A stretch of 10,420 nucleotides of DNA, taken from assembly GCA_034003745.1 (NCBI GenBank), contig JAVEYA010000084.1:1-10420 (forward strand). The letters run 5' to 3'. The notes below the pieces were generated by a model. The model had not been told where the DNA came from. It saw only the letters and a list, made by a program, of their open reading frames with translations, and made no database searches. This DNA comes from JAVEYA01 sp034003745. Its GTDB lineage: Bacteria > Bacillota > Peptococcia > DRI-13 > PHAD01. Shown here one piece after another: positions 1-6,817 of this stretch. Each line of letters begins with the position of its first letter. The stretch's first letter is position 1. Position numbers and translations under genes: made by a program.

Positions 1-1160
1 CCGTGATTTATGAGGTGCAGCCGGATTCCCCGGCTGCAAGGTCCGGACTGCTTCCCGGCGATAACCTCACCGCCGTAGAGGGGGTATCCGTAGTCGGCTT
101 GGGGGTAGGCCCGGTTGTCACGATGCTGAAAGGGGAGGAAGGTACGAGTATAGCAGTAGAAATCGTACGTGGGCAGCAAAAGCCTTTTTCTATAGAAATA
201 ACCAGGGATATTATCGAGATCAATCCGGTTATCACCGCCTTATTCGGCGGGGTGGGCTATATTAAAATAACGGAATTCAATGATAATACGGAGAAGAACT
301 TCCTGAGCGCTTTGGAAACACTCGATAAGCAGCAGATCACCCAGCTGGTCCTGGATTTAAGGGATAATCCCGGCGGCGCGGCGGACCAGGCCGTGGCTGT
401 CGCTAAACAGCTGATTCCCCGGGGCTTGATCACCCGGCTGGATTTCAAGTCGGAAGAGTCGGAAGATATCTCCTTCTACTCCGATTTGGATAAAAAAAAG
501 TATAATCTGGCCGTCCTGGTCAACGGCATGAGCGCCAGCGCCGCCGAGATTCTGGCCGGCGCCGTTCAGGATGCCCGGGCAGGTACGCTGGTAGGAAGCA
601 GAACCTATGGCAAGTCCAAAGTGCAAACCGTCCTGCCGCTTCTGACCCCCGATGCTTATAGCAAATACGCCCGACTGGGCGCCCGTTCGGTGAATGCCCT
701 GAAGGTTTTGGAACTGGAGGGCGCCAAGTTAACCGAGGAGGATATCCTGGGCTGGCTTAAGCTGACTACCGGAGAATACTTTACCCCGGCCGGACGGCGA
801 ATCGATCAGGTGGGGCTGACCCCGGACGTGGCGGTAGAAGGATATCTCCCTCTGCACGGCATCGACGTCCATGGTATCGATAAACTGCCCCGGACAACAC
901 CCCTGGCCCAGGGCAGCAAGGATATCGCTGTCATCAATGCGGAGAAAATATTGAAGCTTCTGAACTATACCGTGAATACACCGGATTTGAGCCTGGACAC
1001 TATCACTGCAGCAGCACTCAAGGAATATCAGCAGAAAAAGAAAATCAGGGCCACCGGGGCCCTGGATATCCTGACGCAAGCTGAACTGAACAAAGACCTG
1101 GACAGACTCATTTTAGAGATCGATACACCGCTGGCAAAAGCGATTGAACTGCTTTTATAG
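1..1160 (+). CDS. C-terminal processing peptidase (S41 family), 5' end missing
   Basis: This is a serine protease of the CtpA/CtpB/Prc type, normally exported or membrane-anchored and acting on envelope proteins. The reading frame is open from the window edge and begins inside a PDZ domain, so the signal or anchor segment and the true start lie upstream; the GTG at 3 is an internal codon. Numbering from that GTG as residue 1, the PDZ domain spans about 1-60. The S41 core carries LVLDLRDNPGG (about 115-125), Ser179 in NGMSASAAEI, Lys204 in TYGKSKVQ and Gln208. The Ser-Lys spacing of 25 and Lys-Gln spacing of 4 match the known catalytic triad of the family. An extra segment of about 35 residues (214-250) lies between VQTVLPL and LKLTTGEYFTPAGR, where most family members have a short turn. 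Residues about 305-365 resemble a peptidoglycan-binding_1 fold. The stop codon overlaps the convergent gene by 6 bp. The family call is firm; the substrate is unknown. Confidence 0.93.
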   Translation, partial: VIYEVQPDSPAARSGLLPGDNLTAVEGVSVVGLGVGPVVTMLKGEEGTSIAVEIVRGQQKPFSIEITRDIIEINPVITALFGGVGYIKITEFNDNTEKNFLSALETLDKQQITQLVLDLRDNPGGAADQAVAVAKQLIPRGLITRLDFKSEESEDISFYSDLDKKKYNLAVLVNGMSASAAEILAGAVQDARAGTLVGSRTYGKSKVQTVLPLLTPDAYSKYARLGARSVNALKVLELEGAKLTEEDILGWLKLTTGEYFTPAGRRIDQVGLTPDVAVEGYLPLHGIDVHGIDKLPRTTPLAQGSKDIAVINAEKILKLLNYTVNTPDLSLDTITAAALKEYQQKKKIRATGALDILTQAELNKDLDRLILEIDTPLAKAIELLL

Positions 1161-1661
1161 ATCCCTCTTCTCCAAATGGGGCCGGAGCAAGCCGGCGATA
1201 TAGCCGGTTAGAATCCCCGTGGGTATACCGGCTAAAAGCAGGATCGGCAGATAATAGAAGATATAGCCCGTCTGTATCAGGAAGGAGGCCGCTCCCAGCT
1301 GGCCCATATTATGCGCGACAGCCCCGATCACGCTGACCCCGAGGATGCTTAAGCCCGGCAGCAGCCTCCTGCAAAAAGCCATCACCAGCGTGCTGAGGAT
1401 ACTGCCGGACAGGCTTAAGAAGAAGCCCACCGAGAAAAAAGTTCCCGTTAAAAAGGAAACGAAACAAACACGCAGCAGGGCAACCGTCAGGCCTTCTTTC
1501 AGGCCGTACAGATAGAGGACCAGCAGCGTGACGATATTGGCCAAGCCTAATTTTACGCCGGGCAGCGGAAACGGGTTGGGCAGCAGGGTTTCCAAGAGTC
1601 CCAGTGCTGCCGCCAGCGTTGTCAGCATAGATAAGTATACCAATTTTCGGGTGTTCGGCAT
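1155..1661 (-). CDS. Gx transporter family / heptaprenyl diphosphate synthase component I-like membrane protein
   Basis: The product is a small, very hydrophobic protein of 168 residues with about five membrane helices. It starts MPNTRKLVYLSMLTTLAAALG and carries the family signature LLPNPFPLPGVKLGLANIV, typical of Hpre_diP_synt_I (COG4769). That family was named for component I of heptaprenyl diphosphate synthase but looks like an ECF-type S-component or small transporter; its substrate is not established. The frame stays open upstream to 1796. I chose the ATG at 1659-1661 because GAGGTGA lies just before it and because the extra 45 residues would be hydrophilic and overlap the upstream gene. 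It is the last gene of the rnf-apbE transcription unit, 10 bp after the NusG-II gene. No polyprenyl synthase (component II) follows, since the next gene is convergent. The function is open. Confidence 0.85.
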   Translation of the reverse strand: MPNTRKLVYLSMLTTLAAALGLLETLLPNPFPLPGVKLGLANIVTLLVLYLYGLKEGLTVALLRVCFVSFLTGTFFSVGFFLSLSGSILSTLVMAFCRRLLPGLSILGVSVIGAVAHNMGQLGAASFLIQTGYIFYYLPILLLAGIPTGILTGYIAGLLRPHLEKRDL

Positions 1662-1671
1662 CGGCTTCACC

Positions 1672-2055
1672 TCAGCGGAGTATCGCGTCCGGAGCGTCGG
1701 AGTCTTCTTTATCCTTATCCAGAAGATAGATAACCATTTCATTGGGAACACAGATGACAGACTGCCCCGGCGAATGGATCCAGCCCTGGTGGACACAGAT
1801 TTGGTCCGGGCAGGTGGCTTGTGCGGCCCGGACCTGCCGGCCGGATGTTTCCACGAGGACTGGACCGTAACTTCCTTGTACGGTATAGGTTTTGCTCTCC
1901 CCTTCGTTTAAATCCACCGTCAACACGGTTTCGCCCTGTACCTTGACTACGGCCTGGGGCTTGTCCGGCTGCTCAAAGAAGAAGCCGCGTCCAAAGAAGA
2001 GGAGCAATCCAAACAGTATGAGCCCGCCAATCAGGCGCTTATCGGTCTTGCTCAT
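1672..2055 (-). CDS. NusG domain II-containing membrane-anchored protein
   Basis: The product has 127 residues: a positively charged start (MSKTDKRLIGG), one membrane helix at about 8-25, then an extracytoplasmic beta-rich domain. The signature CPDQICVHQGWIHSPGQSVICVPNEMVI, with Cys82, Cys87 and Cys102, is characteristic of the NusG_II/DUF1312 family. Despite the name there is no sign of a transcription factor; this is the stand-alone secreted domain often found beside ApbE and Gx-family genes. Its ATG overlaps the apbE stop (ATGA), which implies translational coupling, and a GGGAGA lies upstream of the start. The context suggests a role in membrane redox or flavin handling. I recall a similar NusG-II plus Gx pair (EetA/EetB) in flavin-based extracellular electron transfer loci. 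The cysteines could form a disulfide or bind a cofactor, but that is inference. Confidence 0.85.
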   Translation of the reverse strand: MSKTDKRLIGGLILFGLLLFFGRGFFFEQPDKPQAVVKVQGETVLTVDLNEGESKTYTVQGSYGPVLVETSGRQVRAAQATCPDQICVHQGWIHSPGQSVICVPNEMVIYLLDKDKEDSDAPDAILR

Positions 2056-3110
2056 AGGCTGTATCTCCCGTTCGTCTTAACTTCTATTTTCTCTTTTAAG
2101 CCGGAAGAATACAGGATATTCATTCCGGATGTAATCAGAAATACTTCCGTATCTTCCAGCTCTTCCGCCAGCCTCAAAGCTTCTGAGGAGTCCAGCAGAA
2201 ACAGGGCAGTGGAAAGCAGGTCACCCTGGAAAGCGTCCGGCGTAATTACCGTGACGCTGATGTTGTCTTCTGCCGGATAGCCGGTCAGCGAAGAAATGAG
2301 ATGATGATAGTTTTTTCCGTCAAGAGTGAAAACACGGTTGTAGTCCCCGGAAGTGGTCGCCGCCTCTGCGGTGAGCTCCACAATGCCGGCCAGTTCCGAG
2401 GGGGCGCGGGGATCCTGGACGCCGATGCGCCACGGCGTATTCTGAGCGCGTTCACCCAGCACGCGGATATTCCCTCCGGCATTGATTAAGGCCCGCTCAA
2501 TGCCCCGCTCCCGTAAAACAGCAGCGGCGCGTTCTACTGCATAGCCTTTGGCAATGGCGCCCAAATCCAGCGACATACCCGGCTGGGCCAGATACGCCGT
2601 CTGCTTTTCTCTATCGAGGATGAGCTGGTCACTGTCGACCAGCGTCAGCGCCTCCCGCAGTTCCTCTTCGGTGGGGACATGGTAACTCTCCCGGCCAAAG
2701 CCCCACAGGTCCATCACCGGACCAATGGTCACATCAAAAGCGCCCTTGGTCAGGGTAAAATACGCCTTGGCCGCCTGCAGCATGGTGAAGACGTCTTCTC
2801 CCACCGGAACAGGAGCAATGCCGGCCATTTCATTGATGCGGTTAACCTCGCTGGAAGGATCGGCGGGATTTTTTTTTGCATCGAAGCGATCGGTCAGATC
2901 TTCGATCCTGCGCATTTCCGCAAAAGCTTCATTGGTGGCGCTGCGCAAAAGGTCAGTATCAGCGCCATAAGCGCTGATACTGACCAACGTGTCCATCAAA
3001 AATTCCTCGCCGGTGAACTCCCGGGGCTGTAAAAAAACACACCCGGCGTAAAGAAAGAGCGCCGTAAAAGGCATAATTATCAGGAATGTTAACCGGAGCT
3101 TCTTTTTCAT
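2052..3110 (-). CDS. apbE: FAD:protein FMN transferase (lipoprotein)
   Basis: ApbE moves FMN from FAD onto a threonine of a target protein outside the cytoplasm. The product has 352 residues from the ATG at 3108-3110. A TTG three codons earlier is also open, but AAGG lies about 9 nt before the ATG and almost touches the TTG. Residues 1-23 are a signal peptide ending in a lipobox (YAG-Cys24). Family motifs in order are FLMDT (37-41), TIGPVMDLWGFG (128-139), LDLGAIAKGYAVERA (181-195), LINAGGN (208-214), TTSGDYNRVF (252-261), His270 in the substrate motif, and the metal-ligand motif GDLLSTAL (Asp297, Ser300, Thr301). One oddity: the usual H-x-x-D-P-x-T-G-x-P motif reads HLISSLTGYP, with Ser273-Ser274 in place of Asp-Pro. 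Lying 24 bp after rnfB, it is the expected flavinylating enzyme for RnfG and RnfD. A strong hairpin sits in its early coding region. Confidence 0.94.
   Translation of the reverse strand: MKKKLRLTFLIIMPFTALFLYAGCVFLQPREFTGEEFLMDTLVSISAYGADTDLLRSATNEAFAEMRRIEDLTDRFDAKKNPADPSSEVNRINEMAGIAPVPVGEDVFTMLQAAKAYFTLTKGAFDVTIGPVMDLWGFGRESYHVPTEEELREALTLVDSDQLILDREKQTAYLAQPGMSLDLGAIAKGYAVERAAAVLRERGIERALINAGGNIRVLGERAQNTPWRIGVQDPRAPSELAGIVELTAEAATTSGDYNRVFTLDGKNYHHLISSLTGYPAEDNISVTVITPDAFQGDLLSTALFLLDSSEALRLAEELEDTEVFLITSGMNILYSSGLKEKIEVKTNGRYSL
2951..2985 (-). repeat. Perfect 15-bp inverted repeat inside apbE
   Basis: The arms GGTCAGTATCAGCGC (2951-2965) and its exact reverse complement (2971-2985) flank a 5-nt loop. 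In the apbE mRNA this would form a stable 15-bp stem-loop about 125 nt after the start codon. It is followed directly by TTTTG, a short U-run resembling a weak intrinsic terminator. The repeat encodes the stretch VSISAYGADTDL. Its existence is certain from the sequence; any effect on transcription or translation is inference. Confidence 0.8.
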
Positions 3111-3134
3111 CTTCAACAACCTTAAAACTTAAGC

Positions 3135-4016
3135 TTATTTGCAGATACCGCAAGTCACACAGGTTGGATTCTCAGGATTGAATTTATCCTGGCGCTCCGG
3201 CAAGTCGGCACAGGTCGGCAGGACCTTTTCAATCGTTTTGGTGGGGCACTTCTCCACACAGATGCCGCAGCTGGTGCATTTGGCATAATCAATTACCGCC
3301 ACGCTGCCCCTTGAATCTGCCACTACATGAATGGCGTCTTCCGGGCAGTTTTTCTCACAGATTTTGCATTTGATGCAGGCCACTTTACAAGCGGCTTTGG
3401 CATCCTTGCCTTTATCTTTATTATGGCAGCGGACGTGCACCAGTTTGGAAATTTCCACAGTCTGCAGAATTTTCTGCGGACATTCGCGTACACAGGCGTT
3501 ACAGCCGGTGCATAATTCAGGATCGATTAGCGGAAGCCCTTCTGCGCCCATCGTAATCGCGCCAAACGGACAAACCGCCGCGCAGGTGCCCTGGCCAAAG
3601 CAGCCGTAATTGCAGATTTTGGGACCGTTATACATCGTGGCTACGGAATGGCAATCTTTAATGCCTTCATAATGGTAGAGCTCCACGGCATTACCGATTC
3701 CGCCGTTGCAAAGGAGCTGGGCGATCTTCCGTTCATTAGCTTTTCCAGCTTCGGCGCCCATTATTTCAGCAATTTTTTTGCTGATGGCGTCTTTGCCGGG
3801 CGAGCAAGCATTCATGGGAGCGCCGGCATTGATGATGGCTTCGGCGTAGCCGGCGCAGCCGGGGAAGCCGCAGGCGCCGCAGTTGGCGCCGGGCAGCGTG
3901 TTAAGAATGGATTCGATTCTCGGGTCTACCTCGACGGCAAATTTTTTGCCGGCAAAGCCCAGCACCAGTCCGAAGATGGCCCCGAGCACCGCTAAACTGA
4001 CAACAGCATAAATCAT
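3135..4016 (-). CDS. rnfB: Rnf complex subunit B, iron-sulfur electron carrier
   Basis: RnfB is the membrane-anchored polyferredoxin thought to accept electrons from reduced ferredoxin and pass them into the complex. The product has 293 residues. An N-terminal membrane helix (about 2-23) is followed by the Fes-type four-Cys motif NCGACGFPGCAGYAEAI (Cys46, 49, 54, 71). Next come CNYGCFGQGTCAAVCP (Cys135, 139, 145, 149), CTGCNACVRECP (169, 172, 175, 179), CIKCKICEKNCP (214, 217, 220, 224) and CTSCGICVEKCP (247, 250, 253, 257), giving about five clusters. The protein ends in an extra CVTCGICK tail (Cys286, 289, 292), with Cys269 upstream. This is the long clostridial type of RnfB rather than the shorter proteobacterial form. 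AGGAGGT precedes the ATG. It lies 18 bp after rnfA. Confidence 0.97.
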   Translation of the reverse strand: MIYAVVSLAVLGAIFGLVLGFAGKKFAVEVDPRIESILNTLPGANCGACGFPGCAGYAEAIINAGAPMNACSPGKDAISKKIAEIMGAEAGKANERKIAQLLCNGGIGNAVELYHYEGIKDCHSVATMYNGPKICNYGCFGQGTCAAVCPFGAITMGAEGLPLIDPELCTGCNACVRECPQKILQTVEISKLVHVRCHNKDKGKDAKAACKVACIKCKICEKNCPEDAIHVVADSRGSVAVIDYAKCTSCGICVEKCPTKTIEKVLPTCADLPERQDKFNPENPTCVTCGICK

Positions 4017-4034
4017 GTTAAATTACCTCCTATG

Positions 4035-4616
4035 TTACAGAAGACCTGTAAAACCTAAGAACGCTACGGACATCAGGGCGGCCGTAATCAGAGCAATAGG
4101 GACGCCTTGCAGGCTTTGGGGAATATCGGCTTCTTCCAGACGTTCCCGGATTCCGGCGAATAAAATCAGTGCCAGTGTAAAGCCGATGGCGTTGCCGAAG
4201 CTGTTGGCCAGCATTGCCGCCAGCCCGTAGGATTTTTGGATATTGAGGATGGCTACTCCCAAAACAGCACAGTTGGTCGTAATCAGGGGGAGATAGACGC
4301 CCAGCGCTTTATACAAATCCGGCGTATTCTTTTTCATGACCATTTCCACGAACTGTACCAGCGAGGCGATAACCAAGATAAAGGCAATCGTCTGCAAATA
4401 GGTGATATTAAGCGGCTCCAGGATAAAAATCTGCAAGAGCCAGGTAATCAACGAAGCTAAAACCAGCACGAACGTTACGGCAGCACCCATCCCGATGGCA
4501 GAAGAAAGCTTTTTGGAGACGCCCAGGAAGGGACAAATGCCCAAAAACTGCGAGAGGACGATATTATGAACCAGGACGGCGCCGATTATAATGACAAGCA
4601 CTTCACGCATATACAT
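4035..4616 (-). CDS. rnfA: Rnf complex subunit A, membrane protein
   Basis: RnfA is one of two homologous six-helix membrane subunits (with RnfE) that face each other in opposite orientation and form the core of the ion-translocating complex. The 193-residue length is standard. Cys28 in LGICPFLG and Cys116 in TTNCAVLG sit in the half-helix positions that, in the NqrD/NqrE/RnfA/RnfE family, hold an intramembrane [2Fe-2S] cluster shared with the partner subunit. The first ATG (4614-4616) has AAGGA about 6 nt upstream and is preferred over the in-frame ATG two codons later. A 45-bp gap with an inverted repeat separates it from rnfE, the largest gap in the operon. Confidence 0.97.
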   Translation of the reverse strand: MYMREVLVIIIGAVLVHNIVLSQFLGICPFLGVSKKLSSAIGMGAAVTFVLVLASLITWLLQIFILEPLNITYLQTIAFILVIASLVQFVEMVMKKNTPDLYKALGVYLPLITTNCAVLGVAILNIQKSYGLAAMLANSFGNAIGFTLALILFAGIRERLEEADIPQSLQGVPIALITAALMSVAFLGFTGLL

Positions 4617-4643
4617 CAGTCTTCCTTTCCCAAAATATTAACC

Positions 4644-4675
4644 GCAGTGAGGTTGAACGGTTTAGGCCTTACTGC
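4644..4675 (-). repeat. Imperfect inverted repeat at the rnfE-rnfA junction
   Basis: Arms GCAGTGAGG (4644-4652) and CCTTACTGC (4667-4675) pair over 9 positions with one A-C mismatch around a 14-nt loop. The right arm covers the last codons of rnfE. A second, overlapping pairing AACCG/CGGTT would compete with it. It could be an mRNA processing or stability element, but no U-tract follows, so I do not call a terminator. Confidence 0.4.
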
Positions 4676-5255
4676 GTTGCATTTTATTTAAAAAGCCCAG
4701 AATACAACCCAGTGTAATAAAGGCGCCCGGAGGCAAAATGAAAATCAAGGCGGAATTGGCCCCCAGGCCCATTACCGAATGACCCAGGAAAGTTCCGGCG
4801 CCCAAGACCTCCCGGAATGTGGAGACAATAATGAGAGCCAGTGTGAAACCCAGGCCCATGCCCAGTGCATCCATGATGGAAGGCGCGATGGAATTCTTGT
4901 TGGCAAAGGCTTCGGCCCGGCCGAGGATAATACAGTTCACCACGATCAAGGGGATAAAAATACCCAGGCTTTCAAACAGGGCAGGCACAAAGGCGTGCAT
5001 AACCATTTCAATCAATGTAACGAAAGTGGCAATAATGACGATATAACTGGGAATCCGCACAGAATCGGGAATGACTTTTCTTAACGCGGAAATAACGATA
5101 TTGGAAGCGAAGAGCACCGCAGTAAAGGCCGCGCCCATTCCCAAGGCGTTTTCCACGGAAGTTGTAATGGCCAAGGACGGACACATGCCCAGTACCAGGC
5201 GAAACAACGGGTTCTCAGCAACAATTCCTTTGGTAAATTCTCTTACCAAACTCAT
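4662..5255 (-). CDS. rnfE: Rnf complex subunit E, membrane protein
   Basis: RnfE is the second six-helix core subunit, homologous to RnfA and NqrD. The product has 197 residues. Cys25 in VLGMCPSLAI and Cys108 in VVNCIILGRAEAFA match the intramembrane [2Fe-2S] ligand positions, to pair with RnfA Cys28 and Cys116. LGMGLGFTLALIIVSTFREVLGAGT is typical of the family. The start is well supported by AAGGAGGT about 7 nt before the ATG. The gene lies 23 bp after rnfG. RnfE and RnfA are told apart by their signatures: GMCPSLA and RAEAFA for RnfE, GICPFLG and NCAVLG for RnfA. Confidence 0.97.
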   Translation of the reverse strand: MSLVREFTKGIVAENPLFRLVLGMCPSLAITTSVENALGMGAAFTAVLFASNIVISALRKVIPDSVRIPSYIVIIATFVTLIEMVMHAFVPALFESLGIFIPLIVVNCIILGRAEAFANKNSIAPSIMDALGMGLGFTLALIIVSTFREVLGAGTFLGHSVMGLGANSALIFILPPGAFITLGCILGFLNKMQRSKA

Positions 5256-5278
5256 GGAAGGTACCTCCTTGTCCTCAT

Positions 5279-5851
5279 TTACTTAAAATTCGCGGTGAAA
5301 TGCTCCCGGGCCGCGTTCACGCCGTCGGTCACCGCCTTGGAAGTGATGGTGGAAGCCGTAATCGCCAGAATTTCGTTGCCGGCCGCCGGTTCCTGTTTGA
5401 CGACTTCCAGAGGTGATGCGGCGTCCTTATCCTTAAAACGGTCGGTGAAGGCGGGTTCTGTCGCCTTAGCGCCCAGTCCCGGCGTCTCCGAAAGACTTAA
5501 AATTTTTATAACCGTGATTTTTTGTGAGGCGATATCAAAGCCGGCCAGGATTTGAATTTTTCCGGCGTAACCGTTGGGGGCCACTCCATAGATGACGCCC
5601 GCCGGCGAGCCGCCTTGATAAGCCACATTCACCTCGGTAATCACCGGATTGGTTGAGTCGTTGAGATACTTGGAGGTTTCATCCCTGACCTCGTCGGAAT
5701 CCGGATAAACCTCTTTAAAACTGGCCAGTTTATTCTCAATCATTTGTTGTTCGATGATGGGGCTGGTGATGCCGTTGACATAGGAAATGGCCAATCCGGC
5801 CACGCCCGCCACCACCAACAAGAAGACGCCGAGCTTTATAATACTACGCAT
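5279..5851 (-). CDS. rnfG: Rnf complex subunit G, covalent-FMN protein
   Basis: RnfG carries a covalently bound FMN on the outer face of the membrane and passes electrons within the Rnf complex (homologous to NqrC). The product has 190 residues: one N-terminal membrane helix (about 5-26), then an FMN-binding domain with the family motif SETPGLGAKA (121-130). The flavinylation segment is ITASTITSKAV, with Thr170 as the expected attachment site. The usual consensus is S-G-A-T-x-T, here T-A-S-T-I-T, so the last two threonines are kept but the Gly-Ala is Ala-Ser. The gene starts 8 bp inside rnfD. Its ribosome binding site is a G7 run followed by TGA, which itself lies in the last codons of rnfD, so the two genes are probably translationally coupled. 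Confidence 0.95.
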   Translation of the reverse strand: MRSIIKLGVFLLVVAGVAGLAISYVNGITSPIIEQQMIENKLASFKEVYPDSDEVRDETSKYLNDSTNPVITEVNVAYQGGSPAGVIYGVAPNGYAGKIQILAGFDIASQKITVIKILSLSETPGLGAKATEPAFTDRFKDKDAASPLEVVKQEPAAGNEILAITASTITSKAVTDGVNAAREHFTANFK

Positions 5852-6800
5852 GTTTCTTCACCCCCCCGAAAATACGGCCCTTGGAATAACGGTCAATCAG
5901 AGGCGTGACCATATTCATCAATAAGATCGAATAACAAACCCCTTCCGGATAACCGCCTTTCAAGCGGATAATCACGGTGAGAAGGCCTAAGCCTACGCCG
6001 AAAATGATCCGGCCTCTTTTCGTAATCGGACTGGAGACCCAGTCGGTGGCCATGAAGAAGGCGCCCAGCAAAAGCCCCCCGCCGAAGAGATGATAGAACG
6101 GATACCAGAGACCATAACCGCTCATTGCGCCGACCACGCCCGTAAGCACAAAAACCGTGCCCATATAAGTGATGGGAATACGCCAGTCGATATGCCCCCG
6201 GTACATCAGATAAAGCCCGCCAATGAGAAGCGCCAGCGCACTGGTTTCGCCGAGGGAGCCGCCCACGCTGCCGAAAAAGAGCTGGGCGAGGGTGGGCAGT
6301 TGGCCGGCTGCTTCCTTCAACATGCCCATCGGAGTGGCGGTGGCCACCGCATCCAGCGGCGCCGTCCAGGTGGTCATAGCCACAGGCCAGGAAGCCAAAA
6401 GGAAGGCCCGGCCCACCAGGGCGGGGTTGAATATATTGTTTCCCAGGCCGCCGAAAAGCTGCTTGCCGATGATAATGGCTACGATTGCACCGATGGCCGC
6501 AATCCAGACCGGCAAAGACGGCGGCAGCGTAAAAGCTAATAAAAGGCCGGTGATAACCGCACTTAAGTCATGTACGGAAACCTCTTTTTTCATAATCTTT
6601 TGCGCGGCCATTTCACTTAGCACGGCGGCGGCAACACAGGTGACAATGACCGTTATAGCCGGAAGGCCGAAGAAGTAAACAGACGCTATTAAGGCAGGTA
6701 TAAGAGCAATCAGCACGTCCCGCATAGCCGAAGGAACCTGTTCCGGAGAGTGGATATGGGGGGACGAGGATAGAACGAGCAGAGTATCCTGATTATTCAT
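5844..6800 (-). CDS. rnfD: Rnf complex subunit D, flavin-bearing membrane protein
   Basis: RnfD is a polytopic membrane subunit homologous to NqrB, with a covalent FMN and a role in ion translocation. The product has 318 residues from the ATG at 6798-6800. Motifs include the start LLVLSSSPHIHS, GNNIFNPALVGRAFLLASWP (120-139), the flavinylation segment DAVATATPMG with Thr156 as the predicted FMN site, and GGLLLGAFFMATDWVSSPIT near the end. An upstream in-frame ATG at 6816-6818 forms TAATG with the rnfC stop. However, the GGAGGT ribosome binding site overlaps its second and third codons, about 10 nt before the later ATG, so I prefer the later start; the upstream one adds only six residues. The last codons contain a G7 tract and overlap rnfG. 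Confidence 0.95.
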   Translation of the reverse strand: MNNQDTLLVLSSSPHIHSPEQVPSAMRDVLIALIPALIASVYFFGLPAITVIVTCVAAAVLSEMAAQKIMKKEVSVHDLSAVITGLLLAFTLPPSLPVWIAAIGAIVAIIIGKQLFGGLGNNIFNPALVGRAFLLASWPVAMTTWTAPLDAVATATPMGMLKEAAGQLPTLAQLFFGSVGGSLGETSALALLIGGLYLMYRGHIDWRIPITYMGTVFVLTGVVGAMSGYGLWYPFYHLFGGGLLLGAFFMATDWVSSPITKRGRIIFGVGLGLLTVIIRLKGGYPEGVCYSILLMNMVTPLIDRYSKGRIFGGVKKHA

Positions 6801-6817
6801 TTTATTGTTGACCTCCA

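Noticed and set aside
1136..1156. AAAAGC/GCTTTT stem as a bidirectional terminator between the convergent genes
   Set aside because: Only six pairs, mostly A-T, with the T-run inside the stem; too weak to call.
1662..1796. N-terminal extension of the Gx family protein
   Set aside because: The 45 extra residues are hydrophilic and unlike the family, overlap the NusG-II gene, and a good GAGGTGA site lies directly before the internal ATG at 1661.
6090..6678. Two long plus-strand open frames opposite rnfD
   Set aside because: They overlap each other and a conserved gene, have atypical Arg/His/Ala-rich composition and no supporting start context.
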